Origin: Pseudomonas sp. ANT_J12
GTDB lineage: Bacteria > Pseudomonadota > Gammaproteobacteria > Pseudomonadales > Pseudomonadaceae
DNA: 64,000 bases
Assembly (NCBI RefSeq): GCF_008370045.1
Contig: NZ_VOBN01000013.1
Coordinates: forward strand, 116,603-180,602
Direction of reading: 5' to 3'
The translations under genes were made by a program, and so were the position numbers. Of this stretch, positions 16,968 to 25,464 are shown piece by piece; position 1 is the first letter of the stretch, and each line of letters starts with the position of its first letter. The notes beneath the pieces are model-generated. The model was not told where the DNA came from, made no database searches, and saw only the letters and a list, made by a program, of their open reading frames with translations.

Positions 16968-17915
16968 TCAGGGGGTTTGTTGGGTGATTTCATTGCCGCG
17001 TATGACTTCCACGCTCGACGTGCGCGGTGCGGCGCGACTGGCGGTGGCGAGGGGTTTTGGCGCAGGCGTCATGGCCAGTTGGTTGAACTGGATCAAGTCG
17101 CGGTTGGCGCTGGTCAGGTTGGCGGGTGAAGCGCTTTCACCAGCCCAGTAATGGGCCAGGCGTTTCTCTTCGGCGCTGCGTACCGCCAGGCGCAAAACCC
17201 CGGCCTGGGCAGCGAGCATCAAGCGACTCAGCAACGGTTCGGGCACCGCGAGCAGCACCGATCGGGCGCTGGCGCGCAGTTGATCTTGCTTGAGTTTATC
17301 GTCGTCGCTCAGGCCGGGCCTGGCGGGTTGACCGTCGTTGGTCAGGCCCAATTGTTCACCGACCCCGAGCACCCGCAGCGCCGGCACCACGACCTGGGCC
17401 GATTGCTGGGGGTTGTTCACGTCCGAGCGCAGAAACAGCAGCACGTCGACATAGTCGCCGGGGCTCAACTGGCCGCCGGCATTGATCACTTCATCCACGG
17501 CCACCGCGAGGGCGCGTTCGTCGGGGCGGATCATCCGGGCCAGTGCGCTGCCGGCTTCGAAACTCTCATCGTTGAGCCAGCTCCCGGCGCTCAGGGCGCG
17601 CCACGGCGCACGACCGATCGCCTGATCGAGTCGGCTCAGGCTGCCGGCCGGCGCGGTGCGCAGTTTTTCCAGGGCCACGTCGGCTGCAGTGATTTGCACA
17701 AACGGCGCGATATCGCGCAGCAACACCACCACCGGTTGGCGGGTGGGGTCTTCCTCGGGCGCTGCGGCCACGGCCGGTGCGGTGACCGTCACCACGTTGG
17801 GCTGCGCCACAGGCGCGGGTTCCGGCTGACGGCCCAGCACCAGGCCCCAATAACCGGCAATGACGGCACCTGCCAGGAATAATCCGGCCAGGCCCAGGGT
17901 GACACGGCTGTTCAT
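16968..17915 (-). CDS. rcpC: RcpC/CpaB Flp pilus assembly protein
   Basis: 315-residue protein with one N-terminal transmembrane helix (about 5-25), a Pro/Val-rich linker, and a SAF domain (VVVLLRDIAPFVQITAADVALEK, ALAVAVDEVINAGGQLSPGDYVDVLLFL) typical of CpaB/RcpC. In the periplasm it is thought to gate or stabilise the RcpA secretin. First gene of the minus-strand tad operon; ATG at 17915 follows GGGAGAGCCGTC. An upstream extension to 17996 is open but lacks a signal peptide at its start. Confidence 0.92.
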   Translation of the reverse strand: MNSRVTLGLAGLFLAGAVIAGYWGLVLGRQPEPAPVAQPNVVTVTAPAVAAAPEEDPTRQPVVVLLRDIAPFVQITAADVALEKLRTAPAGSLSRLDQAIGRAPWRALSAGSWLNDESFEAGSALARMIRPDERALAVAVDEVINAGGQLSPGDYVDVLLFLRSDVNNPQQSAQVVVPALRVLGVGEQLGLTNDGQPARPGLSDDDKLKQDQLRASARSVLLAVPEPLLSRLMLAAQAGVLRLAVRSAEEKRLAHYWAGESASPANLTSANRDLIQFNQLAMTPAPKPLATASRAAPRTSSVEVIRGNEITQQTP

Positions 17916-18239
17916 GACGGCTCTCCCTTTCCCCGCTGCTAATGACTCGCCATTCCTTCGAGACAATTTCGCAATCAGGCAGCTATGAACATGCAACTAT
18001 TTCGCTATTTGACGGTAGCGCAGCTAAAGCAAAACGCCATTACCTCGCTTTAAATAGCGAACGAAAGTAGAGGGTTAAAGCGCCAAACGTGGTTTTTTCA
18101 AGCGTAAGTGCTCGACTTAATACTTAAGTGATAATTCGTTCTTACAGTTGTTGGTAAAGCCTTTGCCGACAATGCTGATGCTGGCATAGGGGAATTATGT
18201 TGTGACCCTGCAACACCCGCAGTCATCAGGAGAAATGCC
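17916..18239. promoter_or_regulatory. divergent tad/flp control region
   Basis: 324-bp gap between the divergent rcpC operon and flp. It contains a perfect inverted repeat ACTTAA-TAC-TTAAGT (18115-18129) in an AT-rich tract, unusual for this GC-rich genome. It is the most likely place for PprB control of both directions, because PprB activates these genes in P. aeruginosa. The binding site of PprB is not something I can read directly. flp itself has AGGAG 8 bases before its ATG. Confidence 0.5.
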
Positions 18240-18437
18240 ATGTCCTTCAAAGCAACGGCTCAGAAGATCAAGTCCGAACTTTCTTTCTACGTAAATCTGG
18301 CGAAGGACACCGAAGGGGCTTCGGGTATCGAGTACGCCATCATTGCCGGCATGGTGGCGGTGGCGCTGGCGGCGTTTGTAACGCCGATCAAAACGGCGGT
18401 GACCACCATGTTCACCACCATTTCGGGTGCGCTCTGA
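18240..18437 (+). CDS. flp: Flp type IVb major pilin
   Basis: 65-residue prepilin. Leader up to G26, then ASGIEYAIIAGMVAVALAAF: cleavage after G26 leaves Glu at +5 and Tyr at +6, the Flp signature. The mature protein is about 39 residues, nearly all hydrophobic helix plus a short tail. It is processed by FppA and assembled by TadA-TadC through RcpA. Transcribed alone, divergent from the tad operon, so pilin can be expressed at a level different from the machine. Confidence 0.95.
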   Translation: MSFKATAQKIKSELSFYVNLAKDTEGASGIEYAIIAGMVAVALAAFVTPIKTAVTTMFTTISGAL

Positions 18438-18523
18438 ATCCAGTCGATGCAAATGGACGGTCACTTGCCAATGCGCCAAAGGGCTTCTAACGTCAGCGCT
18501 TAGTCCACAGCGGGTGCCATCCT

Positions 18524-18934
18524 ATGAACGCTTCTCAAGAACGCCAACAGTTGCTGCTGGTTGACGACGAAGAGGACGCGTTGCTGGAGTTGGCGGAGTT
18601 GCTGGAGGGCGAGGGCTTCAGTTGCTTTACGGCCACCTCGGTCAAGCTCGCCCTGCATCATCTGACCCGCCACCCTGATATCGCCCTGGTGATCACTGAT
18701 CTGCGCATGCCGGAGGAGAGCGGCATGTCGCTGATCAAGCGTTTGCGCGAACACACCTCACGCCAGCACTTGCCGGTGATCGTGACGTCCGGGCATGCGG
18801 ACATGGAGGATGTCAGCGACATGCTGCGCCTGCAGGTGCTCGACCTGTTTCGCAAGCCGATCTATCACGTGCGGTTGCTGGAGACGTTGAACAATCTGTT
18901 CCCGCTGCCCGCGACCCACCTGGTCAATCTTTGA
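18524..18934 (+). CDS. stand-alone receiver-domain protein
   Basis: 136 residues consisting of one CheY-like receiver: acidic D14-D15 (LLVDDEEDALLEL), phospho-acceptor D59 (ALVITDLRMPEESG), Thr/Ser switch in VIVTSGHAD and the conserved Lys in LFRKPI. There is no output domain. It lies 86 bases after flp on the same strand. The receiver resembles that of PprB in its MPE(E/D)SG-type loop, so it may compete for PprA phosphoryl groups; that is inference. A hairpin follows it. Confidence 0.88.
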   Translation: MNASQERQQLLLVDDEEDALLELAELLEGEGFSCFTATSVKLALHHLTRHPDIALVITDLRMPEESGMSLIKRLREHTSRQHLPVIVTSGHADMEDVSDMLRLQVLDLFRKPIYHVRLLETLNNLFPLPATHLVNL

Positions 18935-18950
18935 TCAGTTAAATTTGACG

Positions 18951-18987
18951 CCATCACTTTGACATTTAAGTAGTGTCGAAATGATGG
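18951..18987. terminator. long imperfect inverted repeat after the receiver gene
   Basis: CCATCACTTTGACA (18951-18964) and TGTCGAAATGATGG (18974-18987) form a 14-bp stem with two mismatches around a 9-base loop. It lies 16 bases after the receiver gene and 115 before the autotransporter. No T-tract follows, so it may be an operator for the autotransporter gene rather than a terminator. Confidence 0.5.
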
Positions 18988-19101
18988 CTCGTGTACATTT
19001 GCCGCCCCCGATCAGCACCCTGCTGAGGGGCCGGTAGGGATGCCTGATTAATTCGTCACCCTGCTGAAACTGCCATTTCAAGTTTCGGAAGGGACTCTCG
19101 A

Positions 19102-21486
19102 TTGAATACCTCTTGCCTGCGCCGCTCGTTGCTGGCGTTGTCCGTGGCGACTGCCGCGTTTCAGACCTCTGCCGTTGAAGCGGCGGACCTCAATTACGAT
19201 TTGAGCAATGGCCCGTACTCTGGCACCGGGCAGACGTGGCGAGCCGCCACGTTCACCGGAAGTCTCAACGTCGTACCTGCGTTGCCTGGATCGGGTGATG
19301 CGGTGAACTTCCAGGCGCTGACCCTCCAGGAAAACCTGACCAACAAAGGCTCGATCGTCATTGATGGTCTGGCGTTTGCACGCGGCATCTCGATCAGCAA
19401 TGGCAGTGGTGCGACGGTGATCGGCGGCTCCCTGATCAATGACGGCTCAATCAAGATCAATGGCCTTGCCACAAGCGGTGCGTCGATGGGTATCGACGCC
19501 AGCGGCATCACGCTGACGAATTCGTTGGTCAATAGTGGCGAAATTACGGTCAATGGCATGCGCCCGGTAGGGGTGCTGCTGTCCCACACCACGCTGACGG
19601 GGATCAACAACACCGGTTCGATCAGCGCCAATGGTGAAGGTGCGATGGCGGTGGATCTGGACCGCGCGACGCTGAGCAACACCGTCTATAACGAGGGCAG
19701 CATTCGCGCCACCGGCCTCGACGCCGAGGCGCTGGCATTTGAAGGTGTGGTGTTGGCGCCCGGCAACCGGTATGCGGCGTGGAACCGCGGCACGATCTCG
19801 GGTGAGGCCTACGGCATCCATGTCAGCCTGCCCGTCGCAGGCCAGGGCGCCTTCAATTTTTATCAGGACGGCGGCCTCATCGAGGGCGGCACGGCTGCGA
19901 TCCAGGTTGACGGTGGCAATAGCTATTTCTACTGGAATGGCGGCAACGTCAAAGGCGATCTGCTGGGCCTTTCGGGGGTGCTCATCGACGGCGACGTGAA
20001 CTTCGATGGCTCAACCATCCGCTCGGGGTACGTCACGGTCGAGAGCGGCAAGCTGACGCTAATGCAACCGCACACCACGATCATCGGCGACTTCGACATG
20101 GAAGGGTCCGACTCGGTGCTGGAAATGTACCTGGGCAACGACACCAACCCCGCGTTGCCGGTGTTGAAGGTCACTGGCGACACGGATATTGCACCGGGTG
20201 GGCAACTGAAGTTGCTGGCGCGCTCCAGCGACTTCCGCATCAACGCGAGCGGCACTCGCTACACCTTGATCAGTTCGGGCTCATTGACCGGCGGTGAGAA
20301 CCTGAGCGTGACTTCGTCGTCGGCCTTGCTGGATGTCAAAAGCTTTGGCGTTGAAGGCAACGACATCAAAGCCCTGGTGACGACCAAATCCGAAGCCGTG
20401 GTTGCACAAAATATCCTCAGTGCCGGCGGTACGCGCAACGCGGTTGGGGCCATTGGGCGTTTCTCGACGGCCGTCATGCCGTTGCTCGACGAACAGGACC
20501 CGGTGTTCCAGGCCTTCGCCAACGCGGGCACGGACGCCGAACTGGCGCAACTGTCGGAAAAACTCAGCCCGGACGTCAGCCGTGGCGTGTTGCATGCGAC
20601 CACCAACAGCCAGACGCTGATGACCAATGCCATCAACGACCGCTCCAGCCGCGCCCGTACCGGCACCGGTTCGACGGACAAAGGCGTGTGGTTGCAAGCG
20701 CTGAGCAGCGATGCCAATCAGGACGAGCGCCATGGCGTGGCGGGTTATGACGCCGATAGCCACGGGATTGCGGTTGGTGCTGACGGTCAGTTGAATGCCG
20801 ACACCGTTGTCGGCCTGGCCTACAGCTACCTCAAGAGCGATGTGAAATCCGATCTGGGCAGCAAGACCGATGTCACCGGGCATGCGTTGACCCTGTATGG
20901 CAACTGGACCCATGACAACTGGTTCGTTGATTCGTCGTTGATGTATGGCTGGAACGATAACGAGTCCAAGCGCTACATCGCCGGCACTCGGGCCAAGGGC
21001 GATTACGACAGCGATATCTTGGGTGTCAGCGCATTGGCCGGTTACAGCTTGCGCTTGCAGCCGAACCTGGTGCTCGAACCGCAGGTGGGTGCGCGTTACG
21101 CCAACGTCGGCATGGATGCGTACCGCGAGAAGGGCAGTTCGGCGTCGCTGAACGTCGGCAGCCAGCGCTATGAAGTGGGCGAAATGGGCGTGGGCGCACG
21201 CCTGGCCGCAGCGTTCGATGTCGGCACCGGCAGCTTTGAACCTGAAGCCAAGGTCATGGCGTGGCACGACTTTATCGGTGACAAGACCGCGACCACGTCG
21301 GCCTTTGCACTGGGCGGCGATTCGTTCACTACGCGCGGTACGACGCCGGTGCGCGACAGCTATGAACTGGGCCTGGGCGCCAACTATGTGATGGGCGCCT
21401 GGAGTGTCGGTGGGTCTTACAACTACGTGACCAGCACCGATTTCAATGCCGATTCCTTTACGGCGAAGGTGCGTTACGCGTTCTGA
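19102..21486 (+). CDS. autotransporter (type Va) with C-terminal beta-barrel
   Basis: 794 residues. Signal peptide (SLLALSVATAAFQTSAVEA), then a passenger of about 500 residues with short repeating strands of the kind GS(I/L)xxxGxA expected of a beta-helix (LINDGSIKINGLA, LVNSGEITVNGM, NTGSISANGEGA, NEGSIRATGLDA). A linker with DRSSRARTGTGSTDKGVWLQ leads into the autotransporter barrel (about 530-794), ending KVRYAF, the C-terminal aromatic needed for barrel insertion. Passenger function is unknown, probably adhesion. Start codon TTG at 19102 after GGAAGGGACTC. Neighbours suggest co-regulation with Flp pili. Confidence 0.88.
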   Translation: MNTSCLRRSLLALSVATAAFQTSAVEAADLNYDLSNGPYSGTGQTWRAATFTGSLNVVPALPGSGDAVNFQALTLQENLTNKGSIVIDGLAFARGISISNGSGATVIGGSLINDGSIKINGLATSGASMGIDASGITLTNSLVNSGEITVNGMRPVGVLLSHTTLTGINNTGSISANGEGAMAVDLDRATLSNTVYNEGSIRATGLDAEALAFEGVVLAPGNRYAAWNRGTISGEAYGIHVSLPVAGQGAFNFYQDGGLIEGGTAAIQVDGGNSYFYWNGGNVKGDLLGLSGVLIDGDVNFDGSTIRSGYVTVESGKLTLMQPHTTIIGDFDMEGSDSVLEMYLGNDTNPALPVLKVTGDTDIAPGGQLKLLARSSDFRINASGTRYTLISSGSLTGGENLSVTSSSALLDVKSFGVEGNDIKALVTTKSEAVVAQNILSAGGTRNAVGAIGRFSTAVMPLLDEQDPVFQAFANAGTDAELAQLSEKLSPDVSRGVLHATTNSQTLMTNAINDRSSRARTGTGSTDKGVWLQALSSDANQDERHGVAGYDADSHGIAVGADGQLNADTVVGLAYSYLKSDVKSDLGSKTDVTGHALTLYGNWTHDNWFVDSSLMYGWNDNESKRYIAGTRAKGDYDSDILGVSALAGYSLRLQPNLVLEPQVGARYANVGMDAYREKGSSASLNVGSQRYEVGEMGVGARLAAAFDVGTGSFEPEAKVMAWHDFIGDKTATTSAFALGGDSFTTRGTTPVRDSYELGLGANYVMGAWSVGGSYNYVTSTDFNADSFTAKVRYAF

Positions 21487-21506
21487 TTTCAGACCGCGTT
21501 TTTGTT

Positions 21507-21539
21507 CATCGCGAGCAAGCGTGTTGCCTGCTCGCGATG
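21507..21539. terminator. bidirectional hairpin between convergent genes
   Basis: Perfect 11-bp stem CATCGCGAGCA (21507-21517) / TGCTCGCGATG (21529-21539) between the convergent autotransporter and tpsB genes. The left side is preceded by a short T-run (TTTTTG), which would serve the minus-strand transcript poorly. A shared transcript-end structure is the likely role. Confidence 0.55.
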
Positions 21540-21543
21540 GCCT

Positions 21544-23211
21544 CTACAACTGATAACTGAAACTCACGCTATAGCGCGGTCGCCGGTTAAACGTGTCCAG
21601 CGCTTCATCCGACATCGGCTTGGCCGCTTCCAGCGCGATGTTGTAGTACTTCGCATCCCCAAACCGCAGGCCCACCGCCGCCGAGGACAAGTTGTTGCCC
21701 TGCACCGGCAACTGGTTGAACCAGGTTTTCGAGCGGTCCAGCACCACATAGGGTTGCAGCACCCGCAGCCAGTTTCCGTCGCGGTTGAAGCTGTAGTTCA
21801 CTTCGTAAGCCACCCCCCAACCCTTGTCACCGGACGCCTGGTCGTCGGGGTAGCCACGGCCGAAATTCTGTCCGCCGAACACCGCGCGTTCACTGTCGGG
21901 CAGGGTGTCGTCGCTCCAGTACAGCGCAGCCGAGAGCACGCCTTGCCAGTTGTCGAAGAACTTGTCGCTCTGCACTCCCGATACGCGCAGGCGCAGGAAA
22001 TTGAGGTCGACATCGGCACTGGTTTTCGCCCCCATGCCATCGATGCCCTGGTACGCCCCGCCACTGAGAATCCGTAATTGTCGGGCGTCGGCCTGGCGCC
22101 AGTCGCTTTCGAAGGCTAGGGCGCGGATGTCGGTGCGCACTTCGACGCTGCGCGGGTCATCGACCACGTCGTAGCGGGTTTTGTCGTTGACCGCATACAG
22201 CCGCGCACCGGCGCTGAGTTGTTCATTGGGCGAGGCGATCAGCGGGTGGCTGAAGCCGATGGAGTAGCGATCGTTTTCCCGGTGCGGCTTGAGCTGCAGG
22301 CCATTGTCGAGCAGCACATTGGTGCCCGGATCAGCGCGGTAGCGCGAGGCCGACAAGCTCAGTTGCGTGCCTTCGGCGTTGAGGAACTGGTTGTAGTCCA
22401 GACGGTAGTAATGCTCTTTGTCGTCCCCCGGCGGGAACAGCCCGCTGAGGCTCACTTGTTCGCCCATCGCCGTCTGGGAATTGCTGCTGATTCCGAGCAA
22501 GGCCTGGGTGCCATTGCGACTGTTTTCGGTGGCGCTCAAGCTGCTGGTGAACGGTTTGCGACTGGCTTGCACCGCCAGGTACGCCGCGCCGTCGGTGGTG
22601 CCCGGTGGCGGCACTTGCGCCTGCAAGGTCACGCCGGGGATGCGGCTCATTAACGTGGTGTAGCGCTCGAAGGTTTTGCGGGTCAGCGGTCGTTCGGCCT
22701 GGAGCTTGGCCACCAGTTTGTCCAGCAGGCTTTTCACCCGCCCGAGGTCGCCCTGCACCTGGTAGTCCTTGATGTAACCCTCCACCAACACCACCCGTGC
22801 CACGCCCTGGCTGAAATCCTGTTGCGGCAGGAAGGCGTAGGACAGCAAGTAACCGTCCTGTTGGAAACGGCGGGTGATATTGCGGGTGGCTTCGATCAAC
22901 TCGGCGAGGCTGGTTTCGTGGCCGAGCAACGGTTGATACAGCGCCGCCAATTCGTTGAGCGGGTAAATCGTCCCGCCTTCGATCTGCACGTTTTTGATCG
23001 TCACTTTGGTGCCCATCATCAACGGTTGCGCTGCGGTCGCGCCGGGCTCCGGCACTTGCAACGGTGCCGCTGTCGGGCGGTAGGCGTCGGCGGGCAGGTT
23101 TGGCACGGGGAGGTTGCGGATCGTTTCGTTACTGTTGAGAAAGCTCGGAAGGGTGTCGGCGAAAGTGAAAGAACTGACGGTCAGGCACAGCAGGGAAGCC
23201 ATAACGCGCAT
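21544..23211 (-). CDS. TpsB-family (ShlB/FhaC/HecB) outer-membrane transporter
   Basis: 555 residues. Signal peptide (MASLLCLTVSSFTFA), a Pro-rich linker, a POTRA_2 domain (about 60-140, VTIKNVQIEGGTIYPLNEL), a ShlB-type POTRA/linker (RVVLVEGYIKDYQVQG, LTRKTFERYTTLMSRIPGV) and a C-terminal 16-strand barrel with VFGGQNFGRGYPDDQASGD, close to the conserved motif of the TpsB loop 6, ending SVSFSYQL. TpsB exports a TpsA exoprotein by two-partner secretion. No TpsA with a haemagglutination domain is adjacent, so it is an orphan here. ATG at 23211 follows GGAGTGTCCT; two ATGs upstream are possible. Confidence 0.88.
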   Translation of the reverse strand: MRVMASLLCLTVSSFTFADTLPSFLNSNETIRNLPVPNLPADAYRPTAAPLQVPEPGATAAQPLMMGTKVTIKNVQIEGGTIYPLNELAALYQPLLGHETSLAELIEATRNITRRFQQDGYLLSYAFLPQQDFSQGVARVVLVEGYIKDYQVQGDLGRVKSLLDKLVAKLQAERPLTRKTFERYTTLMSRIPGVTLQAQVPPPGTTDGAAYLAVQASRKPFTSSLSATENSRNGTQALLGISSNSQTAMGEQVSLSGLFPPGDDKEHYYRLDYNQFLNAEGTQLSLSASRYRADPGTNVLLDNGLQLKPHRENDRYSIGFSHPLIASPNEQLSAGARLYAVNDKTRYDVVDDPRSVEVRTDIRALAFESDWRQADARQLRILSGGAYQGIDGMGAKTSADVDLNFLRLRVSGVQSDKFFDNWQGVLSAALYWSDDTLPDSERAVFGGQNFGRGYPDDQASGDKGWGVAYEVNYSFNRDGNWLRVLQPYVVLDRSKTWFNQLPVQGNNLSSAAVGLRFGDAKYYNIALEAAKPMSDEALDTFNRRPRYSVSFSYQL

Positions 23212-23286
23212 AGGACACTCCATGGTCATATCGCGACATCCCGGGGCTCGTCAGCTGACTGAACCAGAACCGCAGGCTGTCTTGCT

Positions 23287-23326
23287 CCAAAAGAAAAAGC
23301 GGAAGACCCATCTGAATCTTCCGCCT
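23287..23326 (-). terminator. rho-independent terminator of the Gly-rich lipoprotein gene
   Basis: On the minus strand GCGGAAGA (23324-23317) pairs with TCTTCCGC (23306-23299), followed by TTTTTCTTTT. This is a good intrinsic terminator. It separates the lipoprotein gene from tpsB, so they probably form two transcripts. Confidence 0.85.
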
Positions 23327-23378
23327 CCAACCAAGCGTAGGCGCTGCAGGTAAGGCCGTCGAATCGGCCAGGTGCAAT

Positions 23379-24950
23379 TCAGCGTTTGTTACCGCTCAGG
23401 CCACCCAACAGGCCGCCGAGACCACCGGTTGTGCCGGTGCTGCCGGTGCCGCTAGCGACCAGCCCACCGACCGCGCCAACGGTAGCGCCGACGGTGGTGA
23501 CGGTGTTGCCGACAGCGGCTACTACCGGGTTGGGCGCGGCAGCGGTAATGCTGCTACCGACGCCGCCGACCGCTCCACCGACCTGGCTGAGCAGACCAGT
23601 GACCGGGGCGCCGAGACCGGTGGTGCCACCCACTTGTTGAGTGAGGCTGGTGACGCTGCTGGTGACAGGATTCAACGCAGTACCGATCACGCCTGCGACG
23701 CTGGCCAGCGGTGCGGTTGGGCCGAGGTTGGGAGCACTCGAGCCGCCGAGTGCGCCGCCAATCGATGCCACCGTGCCGCCTATGGCGCCCAGGTTCACAC
23801 CGCCGGCACTGACAACGGAGCTGGTACTGCCGGCGTTCAAACCACCGCCGACATTCGCCACGGCACCGCCGACTGTTTGCAGCAACCCGGTGCTGCCCAA
23901 GCCACCCAGACCGCCGCCCGTCCCTGCACCGGAACTCGCCACCAGGCCGCCCGCCGAACCCACGGAGGTGCCCAGGTTAGTCAGCGCGCCGCCCGCGGTG
24001 TTAGTCACCGCATTGCCATTGCCTGCCGCCGTCACTTTGCTGCCCAGACCGCCCACGGTGCTGCCGACCTTGTCGACCAGGCCATCGATTGGGTTGCCCA
24101 GGCCAGTGGCGCTGCCGACTTTGCCGGTCAGGCCTTCAGCCAGCGTGACCACCGGCACCAGCACCTTATTGCCCACGCCGTTGGTGACGGAGCCCAGCGG
24201 CCCGGTGCTGGTGGCGATGTTCAAGGTATCGCCGAGCATGGTGACTTTTTCACCGACATCGCCGAGCACCGGGGTGACTTTGCTGACGACGCCGCCGACC
24301 AGGGGAATGCTGCTGGTGGCCGTGTTCAGTTTGCTGCTCAAATCCGTCACGCCGTTACCGGCATCGGACACCACGTCGCCGACGACTGCCGTGGTTTTAC
24401 TGAGGGCTTGCGGGTCGCTGCCCAATTTGCCCAAGCCATTGGCGAGATCGTCACCGACGGTGCTGACCACATTGCCGGTGGTGTTGACCGCGCTTTGCAC
24501 CACGCCGCCAACCACCGGAACCGTGCTCAGGGAATCGCCGATCTGCCCGACGCCATTGCCCACGCCGCTGACGGTTTTGCCGACGTCCTGGACCAGCGTG
24601 CTGGTCACCAGTGGTGCAGGCCCGCCGGGATTGGTCGGGTTGGTGGGATCAGTCGGGTCTGTCGGATTGGTTGGATTGGTTGGATTGGTTGGATTGGTTG
24701 GGTCGGTGGTGCCTCCCGTGCCGCCAGTGCCTCCGGTCCCGGCCGTTCCATCCGTCCCGCTCGCACCACCGGTGCCGCCACCCGTACCGCTGGTGCCGCC
24801 GCTACCCGTTCCCGCCGCACCCGCCGCGCCATCGGACGAGCTGCCGGACGTGCTGTGATGACCGCCACCGCCGCTGCTGCAACCGGCCAGGCCGAGGGAG
24901 AGGACCAACGCCAAAGCTGTTGCCGACTTGCACCACACTTGAGTTTTCAT
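23379..24950 (-). CDS. repeat-rich lipoprotein with Gly-X-Y-like and Asn-Pro-Thr tracts
   Basis: 523-residue lipoprotein (lipobox L-A-G-C24). After the Cys come a Gly/Ser/Thr tract resembling collagen-like repeats (about 35-90), a tandem Asn-Pro-Thr/Asp-Pro-Thr tract (about 90-115), then a 400-residue low-complexity C-terminal part made of repeated units rich in Gly, Val, Thr with VGG and LGS/VGS turns and almost no aromatic or charged residues. This suggests a fibrous surface or periplasmic protein. ATG at 24950 has AAGGA 9 bases upstream. It resembles proteins labelled collagen-like in Pseudomonas; no function is known. It has its own terminator. Confidence 0.75.
   Translation of the reverse strand: MKTQVWCKSATALALVLSLGLAGCSSGGGGHHSTSGSSSDGAAGAAGTGSGGTSGTGGGTGGASGTDGTAGTGGTGGTGGTTDPTNPTNPTNPTNPTDPTDPTNPTNPGGPAPLVTSTLVQDVGKTVSGVGNGVGQIGDSLSTVPVVGGVVQSAVNTTGNVVSTVGDDLANGLGKLGSDPQALSKTTAVVGDVVSDAGNGVTDLSSKLNTATSSIPLVGGVVSKVTPVLGDVGEKVTMLGDTLNIATSTGPLGSVTNGVGNKVLVPVVTLAEGLTGKVGSATGLGNPIDGLVDKVGSTVGGLGSKVTAAGNGNAVTNTAGGALTNLGTSVGSAGGLVASSGAGTGGGLGGLGSTGLLQTVGGAVANVGGGLNAGSTSSVVSAGGVNLGAIGGTVASIGGALGGSSAPNLGPTAPLASVAGVIGTALNPVTSSVTSLTQQVGGTTGLGAPVTGLLSQVGGAVGGVGSSITAAAPNPVVAAVGNTVTTVGATVGAVGGLVASGTGSTGTTGGLGGLLGGLSGNKR
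24640..24715. repeat. 9-bp tandem repeat inside the lipoprotein gene
   Basis: On the plus strand the 9-mer GGATTGGTT and variants repeat in tandem, encoding Asn-Pro-Thr in the lipoprotein. Because the unit is 9 bp, copy-number change would lengthen or shorten the protein without shifting the frame. Confidence 0.85.
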
Positions 24951-25250
24951 GAGAGTCATTCCTTGCACCTGTTACAACGTTCGTTGTCTTCGATGGCTTG
25001 CCGATCTGTCGCCGGCAATGCCTTCGTCCGTTGTGCACATCACAATCCAGGGCGTGCTTTGAGGCCATTCTCAAGTTGGTATTAACGCCTTTATACAAGG
25101 CGCAGGAATGCTGCCTAAGGGTTAATACCTTGGGTGTGGGTCGAGAGGGGAATTCGTTTTAAATCAATGAGGATGGTTTGGACGCAGGCGAGTAATGGCG
25201 GGGGAGAGCACTTAAGTTATATACACAATTGACCATGGTCCCCCGACACC
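24951..25250. other. gene-free upstream region of the lipoprotein gene
   Basis: 300 bp upstream of the lipoprotein gene. It becomes AT-rich toward 25100-25230. I see no convincing gene, and no promoter I would commit to. Confidence 0.5.
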
Positions 25251-25464
25251 TGATCGTTCCCACGCTCTGCGTGGGAAGGCCTCAACGGACGCTCTGCGTT
25301 CGGCTCTGAAGGGACGCGGAGCGTCCCGGGCTGCATTCCCACGCAGAGCGTGGGAACGATCATCAGGCCACCGGCCGCCAATGCCCGACCATATGCTCCA
25401 ACTCCCCGGTGCCGACCAACTGCAAATCGCCACTCGGCGCCGCCGCACGGGCCAGCCACTGACC
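25251..25464 (-). pseudogene. duplicated unit: family-C palindrome plus copied 3' end of maoC
   Basis: This 214-bp unit repeats in tandem at 25465-25678. It consists of a family-C palindrome (GATCGTTCCCACGCTCTGCG on the left, inverted at 25350-25362) followed at 25363-25458 by a copy of the last ~95 bases of the maoC gene, including its stop, on the minus strand. The copy has about six substitutions relative to the real gene end. It is a dead fragment with no start, left by tandem duplication. Confidence 0.85.
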
